The notes below the pieces were generated by a model that was not told the DNA's origin, did no database searches, and saw nothing but the letters and a program-made list of their open reading frames with translations. A stretch of 64,000 bases of DNA from Bacteroidetes bacterium B1(2017) (lineage in GTDB: Bacteria; Bacteroidota; Bacteroidia; UKL13-3). Location of the stretch: assembly GCA_002256395.1 (NCBI GenBank), contig NKJG01000001.1:1-64000 (forward strand), given 5' to 3'. This document shows, in pieces, positions 1-7,028 of this stretch (the stretch's first letter is position 1; every line of letters begins with the position of its first letter). Made by a program: the position numbers and the translations under genes.

Positions 1-55
1 TTTTGTCGTTTTATGACGCTTAATGACGTAGTAAACGAACAATAATAGTCATAAA

Positions 56-88
56 AAAAGCCTGATTATTTATGATAATCAGGCTTTT
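56..88. terminator. Bidirectional hairpin terminator left of the element
   Basis: A 14-bp perfect stem (56-69 with 75-88, core AGCCTGATTAT) around a 5-nt loop, A-rich on one side and T-rich on the other. It resembles the hairpin at 5960-5992, which sits in the same position relative to the repeat GTAGTCCCTGAAGG. Confidence 0.7.
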
Positions 89-112
89 AAGTGTTTTTAC
101 TCGAGTTAGTAT

Positions 113-126
113 GTAGTCCCTGAAGG
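113..126 (+). repeat. Left copy of 14-bp direct repeat, candidate attachment core
   Basis: GTAGTCCCTGAAGG here is repeated exactly at 6007-6020 in the same orientation, with similar bases following (ATT versus GTT). Both copies lie just right of a terminator hairpin. In reverse complement the motif looks like the last bases of a tRNA acceptor arm, a common integrase target, but no tRNA body is attached. That the pair is attL/attR of the element is an inference. Confidence 0.45.
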
Positions 127-246
127 ATTGAAACATATCTTGTTTAGATTAACTTAAATTTTCTTTTTCGTTAGTGTTTATAAGTGTTTGCAGCATTCTT
201 GCAGTAAAATGAAATTAACCAAAATAAGGTTAAACCAATATTTTTT

Positions 247-265
247 GTCCCCTCATTTGTCCCCT
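247..265 (+). repeat. Left copy of GTCCCCT-pair repeat, possible integrase arm site
   Basis: Two GTCCCCT units separated by five bases, just upstream of the integrase start. The identical 19-bp sequence recurs at 5933-5951 in the same orientation. Paired short repeats inside both ends of an element fit arm-type binding sites of the integrase, but binding is not shown. Confidence 0.45.
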
Positions 266-278
266 AGCAAATTATGGC

Positions 279-1532
279 ATGGTAATTTCAATTACTGAGA
301 TTATGCCAGAAGCTAGATTTGTTTTAAAAGAACCAGAGGCCAAAGAGCCAACACTTATTTACCTATTTTATAACTTTAACTATAAGAGGTTAAAATATTC
401 TACTGGTGAAAAGATATTGCCAAAATATTGGAACTCCAAAGAACAAAAAGCCAAACAAAGTAAAGACTTTCAAGAGTCTACAGAATTAAATGTAAGACTT
501 AAAAATATTGAGGCTTGTATAAATGATATTTATAGAAAGCTCGTAAATGATGGAATTGAACCAAGTCCAGAAAAGCTGCGTGAAGTTTTGAATAATGAGT
601 TGATAGGGAAAAAGCCTAAAAACAAAACATCATTGTTTGAATTTATAGACATATTTATTGACGAGGCCAAGCTTATAAAAAAGCAAGGCACCTACAAAAC
701 ATACATTACTTTTAAAAACCATCTTACAGAATTTGCCAAGAGGAAAAATAAAAGCCTAAATTTTGAAGATATTAATCTTGAGTTTTATTCTGAAATAATT
801 TCCTATTTGACTAATGAAATAAAACTCAGTCCAAACTCAATTGGGTCTTTTATTAAAAACCTAAAATCTGTTTTAAACGAAGCAACAGAAAGGGGAGTGA
901 ATTCAAATCTTGAATTTAGGAAAAAGAAGTTTACTAAGCCAAATGAGATAACAGAGAAAATTTATTTAACCCTTGAGGAATTGGCAACTATTTATGAATT
1001 AGACTTAACAAAATCTCCCAAATTAGAGCGAACAAGGGATTTATTTATTATTGGTTGTCATACTGGTTTAAGGTTTTCGGATTACATTCAAATGAAAAAT
1101 GAAAACATTGTAAATGGAAATAAGCTCAAAATAAAATCAGTTAAAACAAACCAACTTTCTTACATCCCTCTAAATCCAGTTGTTTTAGAAATCTTAAATA
1201 AATATTCCTTTCAATTGCCTAAGGGAATTTCAAATCAAAAAATGAATGAATATCTTAAGGAAATTGGAAAGCTAGCAAATTTGGATGAGCCAATTACAAT
1301 AAATTCAATTAAGGGAGGAGCTAAACAACAAATCCTATTTAAAAAATATGAATTAATTTCAACTCATTGCGCCCGTAGAAGTTTCGCTACAAATGCTTAT
1401 TTGGCCAATGTTCCAGTGGTAAGCCTTATGAAAATTACGGGGCATTCTCAAGAAAAAACATTCCTCCAATATATTAGAATCTCACAAGAAGAGAACGCAA
1501 ATAATTTATTAAACCACCCATTTTTTAATTAA
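279..1532 (+). CDS. Tyrosine integrase with arm-binding domain
   Basis: A 417-residue site-specific recombinase that would integrate and excise the surrounding element. An N-terminal arm-type DNA-binding region (about 1-100) is followed by a SAM-like core-binding domain (about 115-210) and the catalytic domain (about 225-410). All key residues are visible: R265 in HTGLR, H363 and R366 in HCARR, H389 in TGHS, and the nucleophile Y398. The length is usual for Bacteroidota phage and element integrases. ATG 279 is used; an in-frame ATG at 303 is an alternative and neither has a good Shine-Dalgarno. The downstream gene starts one base after the stop, so the two are probably co-transcribed. It is not recognisable as an integron integrase. 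Confidence 0.9.
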   Translation: MVISITEIMPEARFVLKEPEAKEPTLIYLFYNFNYKRLKYSTGEKILPKYWNSKEQKAKQSKDFQESTELNVRLKNIEACINDIYRKLVNDGIEPSPEKLREVLNNELIGKKPKNKTSLFEFIDIFIDEAKLIKKQGTYKTYITFKNHLTEFAKRKNKSLNFEDINLEFYSEIISYLTNEIKLSPNSIGSFIKNLKSVLNEATERGVNSNLEFRKKKFTKPNEITEKIYLTLEELATIYELDLTKSPKLERTRDLFIIGCHTGLRFSDYIQMKNENIVNGNKLKIKSVKTNQLSYIPLNPVVLEILNKYSFQLPKGISNQKMNEYLKEIGKLANLDEPITINSIKGGAKQQILFKKYELISTHCARRSFATNAYLANVPVVSLMKITGHSQEKTFLQYIRISQEENANNLLNHPFFN

Positions 1533-1533
1533 C

Positions 1534-2259
1534 ATGAACAACAAGGAATTTTTAGAAATACATAAAAAGAAATATGGTTCAAAACCACATTTTTCTAGCG
1601 GATATTTTGGTTTATCTGAATCCAATTATTTTGGAACAAATCATGGAAATTCTATTATTCAAAATATTAATGAGCCACATCCACATAGTTTTGAAACAAT
1701 GGTTAATTCTTTTAAAACCATTTCATTAAAAGTTCATGATAAGAGTGAGGTTGTAAAAAAGCACCTTGAAAATATTGGTCATACTTTACGTAATAAGGCC
1801 AAGGATACTATTTTTATTAATGCTTTTAATAGCTATTTAGAATCTAGGATTGAAGTTGATTTTAATAAAACTACTTATACTGAACCTGAAATATATGAAG
1901 TTTATTATGGGGTAGAACTTGCAAGATATAAGGTGTTTTTAGAAGAGAGCGTATTTGAAGATAAAGAGGAGAAGTTGAAAAAAGAATTGAGTCTTCCAAA
2001 ACAAATTTTACTATTAGAAAAGCTTGGAGTATTAGATTTCTTGAGAAACAAGTCAATTTCAGGGGAGTCATTAAATGAATTGTTAAACAGAATTACTGGG
2101 AAATCTAAAGACAATATAAAGAAGGAATTAAATAAGAAATTAACTGAACGCTTAAAGAACAGTCAAACTAGGGAATATTTAGAAAAGCTTGGTCAAGACT
2201 TTACAAAAATGGGATTAATAGACGAAGCAAAACAGATAAAAAAAGACCTTGATAAATAA
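1534..2259 (+). CDS. Unknown protein linked to the integrase
   Basis: 241 residues with no domain I can name. The N-terminal half is rich in His, Asn and aromatic residues. The C-terminal half (about 145-241) is strongly charged and helical, with a KQILLLEKLGVLDFL segment of the kind often seen in proteins encoded beside integrases of Bacteroidota elements. There is no signal peptide or membrane segment, so it is probably cytoplasmic. It starts one base after the integrase stop, which suggests a role in recombination or element maintenance, but this is inference from position only. Confidence 0.6.
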   Translation: MNNKEFLEIHKKKYGSKPHFSSGYFGLSESNYFGTNHGNSIIQNINEPHPHSFETMVNSFKTISLKVHDKSEVVKKHLENIGHTLRNKAKDTIFINAFNSYLESRIEVDFNKTTYTEPEIYEVYYGVELARYKVFLEESVFEDKEEKLKKELSLPKQILLLEKLGVLDFLRNKSISGESLNELLNRITGKSKDNIKKELNKKLTERLKNSQTREYLEKLGQDFTKMGLIDEAKQIKKDLDK

Positions 2260-2273
2260 GATTTTATAAAAAA

Positions 2274-2283
2274 GGGGTACCCC
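2274..2283. promoter_or_regulatory. GGGGTACCCC palindrome before the HTH gene
   Basis: A perfect 10-bp palindrome flanked by A/T runs in the 85-nt gap between the unknown gene and the excisionase-type gene. It could be an operator or part of a replication origin for the HUH Rep encoded downstream. Only the palindrome itself is seen. Confidence 0.25.
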
Positions 2284-2344
2284 AAATTACCTACCCCACC
2301 TTCCTATTTGACGCAGATTTGTGGCATAATTTAAACAAAAGATT

Positions 2345-2662
2345 ATGTCACAAATTCTATTAACAAACCTTACCCCAGTTCAGCTCAAGGAGTTGCTTCT
2401 GGAAGCTTTAAGGGAGTTGAACCCACTTCAACCCCAAAAGAAAATTAATTCATCAAATGATGATGAAAAGTACCTCACAAGAAAAGAGGTTGCAAGCTAT
2501 CTGCAAATTTCATTACCCACTCTTCACGAGTATTCAAAAAAAGAAATCCTAAAGTCTTATAGGATTGGCAGCAAGGTGCGTTACAGAGCTTCTGAGGTAG
2601 AAACTGCACTCAAGGCTCGTGTATACTCATTTCAAAGAAAGGGAGGCAACCATGGAGCGTAA
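2345..2662 (+). CDS. Helix-turn-helix excisionase-type protein
   Basis: 105 residues. After a variable N-terminus, residues about 43-92 form a MerR/excisionase-like winged helix-turn-helix (YLTRKEVASYLQISLPTLHEY, then YRIGSKVRYRASEVETAL). This fold (HTH_17 type) is used by small DNA-binding proteins that steer integrases toward excision or regulate element genes. The position between integrase and Rep supports that role. The stop overlaps the next start by 11 nt, implying translational coupling. Confidence 0.75.
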   Translation: MSQILLTNLTPVQLKELLLEALRELNPLQPQKKINSSNDDEKYLTRKEVASYLQISLPTLHEYSKKEILKSYRIGSKVRYRASEVETALKARVYSFQRKGGNHGA

Positions 2663-2870
2663 AAACGATTACTCTGCGGTTGTATTTTTCAATACTGGAA
2701 CTCCTAAGAGGTGGAACTATGTTCATAAGCTTACCGACTTTGAAAAGTTCTTAAATGAGAAGCATTCTGATTGGAAGTATATGAATATTTACAACAGAAG
2801 AACCAAGGCTTACATTCAGCGCTTTTACAAGGGCAACTTCATTCCTCATTTCCTCCAACTACCCTCTTAA
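2652..2870 (+). CDS. Small element protein of unknown function
   Basis: I use ATG 2652 (72 residues), because a purine-rich GGGAGG lies just upstream at about 2640-2645. A longer in-frame start at 2619 would overlap the HTH gene far more. The protein is basic and aromatic with no membrane segment or known motif. It sits between the excisionase-type gene and the Rep gene and is probably part of the same operon. Confidence 0.55.
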   Translation: MERKNDYSAVVFFNTGTPKRWNYVHKLTDFEKFLNEKHSDWKYMNIYNRRTKAYIQRFYKGNFIPHFLQLPS

Positions 2871-2891
2871 CCTTTAATAATACCTTTATTA

Positions 2892-3848
2892 ATGGTTTTA
2901 ATAATCCTTCAACGATTGCGAATTATGTTAGTTAAAAACTCCTATGGGATAAGTGCGGTACTTGGTATCAAACAATCCGTAAATATTAAAGAAAATGATT
3001 TCACAGGCTCTGCCCTAAATAGAAAGAAAATATCTGAAATGGAAAAAGAAAGAAGAAAAGAAAAAGCGAAGAAAAAGAGGGTAGAAACTCAGGAGGGCAC
3101 TCTGCCTCCTGAACCTACCACCACAATTGATTATGAAACGGGGGAAGAAATTCAGCTCTTACCTGAAACAAAACTGCGCTCAATGTCTCAAAGAACAAAA
3201 TCAAAAATTAGAAAGAAAGTAATGGCCTTTGCTCAATTGCAAAAGAAGCTCACTTTTATTACCCTAACATTTGTGAACCTAGTTGCCGACCAAGTAGCAG
3301 TTAAAATTCTAAAGCGTTTTTTAGATAACATGAAAAAGGGCAAAGAAGATTTTGATTACCTCTGGGTTGCCGAAAGGCAAACAAATAATGAAGTGTTTGG
3401 GGGAAACATCCATTTTCATTTAATTACAGATAAGTTTTGGGATATTAAAAAAGTTTGGAAGTACTGGATAGAGCTGCAAGCAAAAAGCGGAATTCATCCA
3501 AGAGATGAGAATTTCAAACCATCCTCGGCTTTTGATGTAAAAAGAATTGCTTCAAAAAATCCAAGGTCAATTTCTTCCTACCTTACAAAGTACATTACCA
3601 AAAACATGGCTCAATTCAATTGTCAGGTATGGAATTGCTCTCAAGGGGTTTCAAACTTATACACGGGCTTTTATACTGGAATGGAATTTCTCGAAGAACT
3701 GCAAAGATTAAAAGGCAACCAGATAAAAGAAATACCAATGGAGTATACTACCCTTCACCTGATACCCTTAGACAAAACAACATATAGGTTTTACGACCGA
3801 CTAAAAGAAAAAAATCAATCATTAAAATTTAAACAAAACAACTTATGA
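2892..3848 (+). CDS. HUH rolling-circle replication initiator (Rep)
   Basis: A 318-residue reading frame; ATG 2925 (residue 12) is an equally likely start. The order of motifs fits HUH endonucleases: a beta strand FITLTF (about 122-127), the metal-binding HFH (H174, H176) within NIHFHLITD, and a helix carrying tyrosines (SSYLTKYITK, Y230 and Y234) as candidate nucleophiles. A basic Lys/Arg-rich stretch lies at about 45-65. Such proteins nick one strand at an origin to start rolling-circle replication of plasmids, small phages and some integrative elements. With the integrase it suggests an element that excises and replicates as a circle. Confidence 0.75.
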   Translation: MVLIILQRLRIMLVKNSYGISAVLGIKQSVNIKENDFTGSALNRKKISEMEKERRKEKAKKKRVETQEGTLPPEPTTTIDYETGEEIQLLPETKLRSMSQRTKSKIRKKVMAFAQLQKKLTFITLTFVNLVADQVAVKILKRFLDNMKKGKEDFDYLWVAERQTNNEVFGGNIHFHLITDKFWDIKKVWKYWIELQAKSGIHPRDENFKPSSAFDVKRIASKNPRSISSYLTKYITKNMAQFNCQVWNCSQGVSNLYTGFYTGMEFLEELQRLKGNQIKEIPMEYTTLHLIPLDKTTYRFYDRLKEKNQSLKFKQNNL

Positions 3849-4072
3849 AAAACAGAATAGAAAAAGAATTAATTAAAGATTCTCAAAACTACCTAGCCTT
3901 TTACCAATTACATGATGGAACAATGCAATGTTCTTGCTCTGGTTTAACCCCTCAATTAATGGAAAATATAATGCTTGCGTTTTATGAAAACTCAGCCTTA
4001 ATGGAATTATTTCAAGCGGCCATAACATTGACTAAAGAAATAATTGGAGAGGAAAAAGCTGTAATAAATTAG
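3845..4072 (+). CDS. Small protein coupled to Rep
   Basis: 75 residues, overlapping the Rep stop by the ATGA tetranucleotide. It is acidic and helical with a CSCSG segment near residue 30, and has no signal peptide. Function unknown. The tight overlap suggests co-expression with Rep, and it is the last + gene of the element before the cassette-like region. Confidence 0.55.
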   Translation: MKNRIEKELIKDSQNYLAFYQLHDGTMQCSCSGLTPQLMENIMLAFYENSALMELFQAAITLTKEIIGEEKAVIN

Positions 4073-4124
4073 GAGAAACTTTATAAGTCAAAAATGTTGC
4101 TTCAAATTGAGGCAGCATTTTTTT

Positions 4125-4256
4125 ATTTAACGTTTTCGGGCGTGGCGAAGGTGGCGATTTTCACCACAAATGTTGATGCGGAGAACTATTGCTTTATTAA
4201 CCACAAATTTGTCTGCGGAGCACAGAACCGCCACTTTTGCCAAACCTGTGTTAGCA
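4125..4256 (-). repeat. attC-like 132-nt palindromic repeat (site 0)
   Basis: Read on the minus strand it runs from TGCTAAC to GTTAAAT. The arms pair (GGCGAAGGTGGCG at the left with CGCCACTTTTGCC at the right, allowing G:U). It has the same length as the repeat at 5014-5145 and shares interior blocks (GTGGTT, GTTCT-CGCA, CGCCA-CTTC) with it. It begins 30 nt after the stop of the minus-strand gene at 4286-4957, exactly where integron cassettes carry attC. The match to the attC plan is seen; recombination activity is inferred. Confidence 0.65.
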
Positions 4257-5019
4257 CTAGTGCAATTTTACTGAAATGCTTTTTCTTAACCATATGCTCC
4301 AAGTTTGTTCATATAATATTCTTTAGTTTCTTTGGGTAACAAAATAATATTTACTCTGGAATATATTAATATAAAATAGAAAGCTATAATTGGAATTAAT
4401 GTGAATAGAATGGTTTTGGTTAATTGTTGTTTGTTAATTCGAAATAAAGTCACAATAAACAGCAAAATTATTGGTGGGACTATTGATGAACTTATTGAAA
4501 CAAGTTGGGAAAATGTTTTTGAATCTGAGAATTGTCCATTGTAGATTTTAGAAGAGATAGAAATAAAAAAAAATAATGCTATTCCAATAAAATTTAGGAA
4601 AAGAAATGACCTGAAATTGCTTTTAAAAAAAGGTAGAGTGTGTCTAAATGCAGTAACTGATATGCAAAGAAAAGTAATAGTCAGTAAATAATTAATTGTC
4701 GGATTGATGCCGAGATTTTGACCGCCTGGCGAACCGTCAAAAGTAACTGAAAAGGGTGCTGTTATTTGAATATAAAAAAGAGAAAACAATAGAATATATT
4801 CACTAACTATTAATACAAATATTGTCCACCTAAGAACTTTATTATATTCGTATTTTTTTATTAACCCTCTAATATATTGAATTATTATTGTCCCAGAAAT
4901 AAACAAACTGAATATCCCAATTAATAAAAGAATTCCTGGTAGAAATTGTAAGCCCATTTAATTTGTCTCTTTATTTGTTATCTAATTGTAGTGATGATGT
5001 CTCTTTGCATTGGTGCTAA
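4131..5019 (-). mobile_element. Integron-like gene cassette 1
   Basis: Boundaries are set at the G|TT crossover of the flanking repeats, minus-strand orientation. The cassette starts with TTAGCA, and its own repeat opens with the complementary TGCTAAC, as required for a circular cassette with a folded attC. It contains one gene (4286-4957) close to full cassette length (889 nt), with the repeat right after the stop codon. Confidence 0.55.
4286..4957 (-). CDS. Multi-pass membrane protein (cassette gene)
   Basis: 223 residues with about six hydrophobic segments (around 5-27, 42-64, 87-105, 118-137, 155-175 and 183-203), hence an inner-membrane protein. No family is recognised. It is the only gene of a cassette-like unit bounded by attC-like repeats, and is transcribed opposite to the element's integrase and Rep genes. 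Cassette genes of unknown function are common in environmental integrons. Its base composition is AT-rich like its neighbours. Confidence 0.65.
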   Translation of the reverse strand: MGLQFLPGILLLIGIFSLFISGTIIIQYIRGLIKKYEYNKVLRWTIFVLIVSEYILLFSLFYIQITAPFSVTFDGSPGGQNLGINPTINYLLTITFLCISVTAFRHTLPFFKSNFRSFLFLNFIGIALFFFISISSKIYNGQFSDSKTFSQLVSISSSIVPPIILLFIVTLFRINKQQLTKTILFTLIPIIAFYFILIYSRVNIILLPKETKEYYMNKLGAYG

Positions 5020-5145
5020 CGATTGGCAGCTACTAGAAGTTGGCGCCAATCAGCACGAATATAATTGCGAAGAACCAAATTTCCATAAACCACTAATGTT
5101 TCTAAGTAACACAATACCGACAATTTCTTGTATGTGCTGTTATGG
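5014..5145 (-). repeat. attC-like 132-nt palindromic repeat (site 1)
   Basis: Minus-strand reading runs from CCATAAC to GTTAGCA, 132 nt, the same length as site 0. The outer arms pair imperfectly (AACGATTGGCAGCTAC with GTATGTGCTGTT and flanks). It begins 15 nt after the stop of the lipoprotein gene at 5161-5784. Its R'' end CCATAAC is complementary to GTTATGG at the start of cassette 2, and its R' end GTTAGCA opens cassette 1. Confidence 0.65.
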
Positions 5146-5812
5146 GCTGGGCTTTATTAATCAAGGCTTCAAAATTAAAAAATCCTTGAAGTAATTATAT
5201 TCCAGTCCAATTGCCCCATAATCACTGTTTAAATATAAACGGGAAATTAATCCATTTGGATACGTCACGTGCGTATTTCCATAGTTAAAACCAAATCTTG
5301 TGAAATTTGAAATTTCGCCTTGATGATTCACTCCATATAAAACAAAGTCACTAAATCTATCTGCACGATATTTTGCACCATATTTTGTTGTTTTATAAAT
5401 AACAGTCAATTCTGTATATCTATCACTGTTACTTCCTACTAATTTTATTTTTATATCTTCTAATGTGTCAGTAAGATTATGCAGATTTATATTATATATA
5501 TCATAATAATCTACCTGTCCACATGTCATTTGGCCTTGAGTATAGATACTAGTTTGTGTTAGCCCAATTGTATCAATAATAAAATTAATTTCTTTTATAA
5601 AAACAGAGTCCTCGTATTTGTTGAATTTTAATTTTTGACCCAGACTATACGGGAAATATGTTTGTACCTTTTGAGGAATTAAATTATAAACCAATTTTTC
5701 CGAACAGGGGTCGTCTTCTGGTTTAGTACATCCTGAAATGTTTCCTAAAATTAATATTCCTAAAAAAAATATGTAGTTTTTCATAATATTCATCAATTAG
5801 CCTTGTCCATAA
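5020..5812 (-). mobile_element. Integron-like gene cassette 2
   Basis: From the crossover point in GTTATGG (minus strand, 5813-5807) to the crossover point of site 1. As with cassette 1, the first bases (TTATGG) are complementary to the R'' of its own repeat (CCATAAC), three bases beyond the shared GTTA core. One lipoprotein gene fills the unit (793 nt). Confidence 0.55.
5161..5784 (-). CDS. Lipoprotein of unknown function (cassette gene)
   Basis: About 207 residues from the MKNYIFF start, which I prefer over an ATG four codons upstream because it gives a clean signal peptide. The lipobox ISGC predicts cleavage and lipidation at the Cys, so the mature protein is periplasmic or outer-membrane anchored. 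The mature part is beta-rich with no motif I recognise. The start lies about 25 nt inside the cassette boundary and the stop abuts the attC-like repeat, the compact layout of a cassette gene. Confidence 0.65.
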   Translation of the reverse strand: MKNYIFFLGILILGNISGCTKPEDDPCSEKLVYNLIPQKVQTYFPYSLGQKLKFNKYEDSVFIKEINFIIDTIGLTQTSIYTQGQMTCGQVDYYDIYNINLHNLTDTLEDIKIKLVGSNSDRYTELTVIYKTTKYGAKYRADRFSDFVLYGVNHQGEISNFTRFGFNYGNTHVTYPNGLISRLYLNSDYGAIGLEYNYFKDFLILKP

Positions 5813-5918
5813 CTATTGTTTATGCGTAATAAAATTACTGTAATTTCTTACAAGATTCTGTATATGCTTGTAAAAATAAATTTAATTAGCTAAGTAAGAA
5901 GTCAGAAACAAGTTAATT
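5807..5918 (-). repeat. Third attC-like or attI-like site (site 2)
   Basis: Minus-strand reading from AATTAAC to GTTATGG. Outer arms pair as TAACTATTGTTT with AAACAAGTTA, leaving unpaired bases as attC arms do. It is shorter (112 nt) and less like the other two in its interior, so it may be a diverged attC or the insertion point at the head of the array. Confidence 0.4.
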
Positions 5919-5932
5919 CTAGCTTAAATTCC

Positions 5933-5951
5933 GTCCCCTCATTTGTCCCCT
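5933..5951 (+). repeat. Right copy of GTCCCCT-pair repeat
   Basis: Identical to 247-265 and in the same orientation. It lies between the cassette-like region and the right-hand hairpin and core repeat. Confidence 0.45.
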
Positions 5952-5959
5952 GAAATAAA

Positions 5960-5992
5960 AAAGCCTGCCAAACTAACTGTCTGGCAGGCTTT
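5960..5992. terminator. Hairpin terminator at right end of element
   Basis: An 11-bp stem AAAGCCTGCCA/TGGCAGGCTTT (5960-5970, 5982-5992) with an 11-nt loop, A-rich before and T-rich after. It matches the left-end hairpin in sequence style (AGCCTG/CAGGCT) and position. Confidence 0.65.
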
Positions 5993-6006
5993 CTAATAAA
6001 ATGCTG

Positions 6007-6020
6007 GTAGTCCCTGAAGG
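6007..6020 (+). repeat. Right copy of 14-bp direct repeat, candidate attachment core
   Basis: Exact copy of 113-126. If these are attL and attR cores, the element spans 113 to 6020 and carries both the integrase/Rep genes and the cassette-like units. Confidence 0.45.
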
Positions 6021-6344
6021 GTTAACTCTTGTATACTTAATTTTCTAATTATCAACTATATTCAGCTATGTTTGACGCGTCAACGTCACAAGTTGCAAAA
6101 CTTTTTAGCGAGGGTGCCGTTAACGCTAAAATTGTTTTAAAACTTAATTCGAATATAAATCTTAAAAACGAAAACTGGAAATATTTTAATTTTAAGTAAG
6201 GAAAAAATTGAGTTTTAAATCTTCAAATGGCAATAGAATTTGTGTTGCCTTCCAAAACCATACACAAACAGAATAGTGCATTTCTTGAAAGGCCTTATTT
6301 AGAAGGCTTTTCAGCCATTTTTTTAGTGCAATTTTAAAAAATCA

Positions 6345-6405
6345 TATCACTAGTGCAACAGTGCAATTCATATATATATATGATTGCACTGTTGCACTGG
6401 TGATT
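6345..6405. repeat. Long inverted repeat with AT spacer
   Basis: Arms of about 23 bp (6345-6367 and 6383-6405) with one mismatch, built from two GTGCAA units each (TAGTGCAACAGTGCAAT), around a 15-nt TATATA-type spacer. The size exceeds a normal terminator; it could be a protein-binding or replication-related site. Confidence 0.6.
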
Positions 6406-6623
6406 TTTTGTGTTCAAAACGATAAAAATTACACCTCTTTCTGCTTTAATTTTTTTTACTTAAATCGTCGATTAGGTAAAGCGAAAAATTGAGATGTAGG
6501 GGAGAGGTAATTAAATTACAAGGATAAAATTATACCCTACCAAATACTTTCATTGAATCATGCATTTACAAGTATGATAAATTTGGATTAGGCATTAATG
6601 GCTTAAAAATAATTAAAACCGAC

Positions 6624-6678
6624 TAGTAACACTTGGTAACACTTAGTAACACTTTTCAAAAGTGTTACTAAGTGTTAC
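6624..6678. repeat. Iterated GTAACACTT repeats forming a 21-bp palindrome
   Basis: Three direct 10-bp units AGTAACACTT (about 6625-6656, the middle one with G for A) are followed by the inverted units AGTGTTACT. Positions 6636-6656 and 6658-6678 are perfect 21-bp inverted arms with a single central base. The 10-bp period puts every unit on the same helical face, as in iterons and multi-operator sites. Confidence 0.6.
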
Positions 6679-7028
6679 TATTCTGTTACTATTAAAAATG
6701 GGGTGAAATTCTATTGAAATGGTGTTAATAATTGATATTCCTTAGAATTCCCTTTATTATTATGCTAGATTCCTGAAAATTCCAACGTTTTTCCTAGAAT
6801 TTCCAGGATTTTACCTCATAATTCCATTGGTTTTCCAAGTTTGAGGTGTTTTCTACCCGTTTTTTTTCTTCAAATTTCCAAAACAAGCCTCTAATTTGAG
6901 CACTTCATCAATTTTCATTAATTTTTTTACACCATTTTCATAACTTGCCATTGAAGTAAATGGTCTTTGAAATGTTTTTTTAGTGCATCCGCAGGTTAGG
7001 ATTTTTCTAGTTTGAATTTTTACTGCGG

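Larger units (their letters stand above)
6021..7028. other. 1-kb non-coding region with two strong palindromes
   Basis: No credible gene on either strand. It holds a 12-bp palindrome TTGACGCGTCAA near 6070, the inverted repeats at 6345-6405 and 6636-6678, and poly-T tracts. It ends at 7040, where Rhs homology begins abruptly. Confidence 0.6.

Noticed and set aside
100..135. tRNA gene fragment at the GTAGTCCCTGAAGG repeat
   Set aside because: Only the last bases resemble an acceptor arm in reverse complement; no T, anticodon or D arm can be folded at either copy.
279..1532. Tyrosine recombinase as an integron integrase (IntI) for the cassettes
   Set aside because: It has an N-terminal arm-binding region of element integrases and no recognisable IntI-specific insert; no attI or cassette promoter lies next to it.
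4094..4339. 81-codon + frame over the attC-like repeat
   Set aside because: It reads straight through the palindromic repeat and into the antisense of the membrane protein gene; no coding character.
4991..5194. 67-codon + frame over the second attC-like repeat
   Set aside because: Lies within the palindromic repeat between two minus-strand cassette genes.
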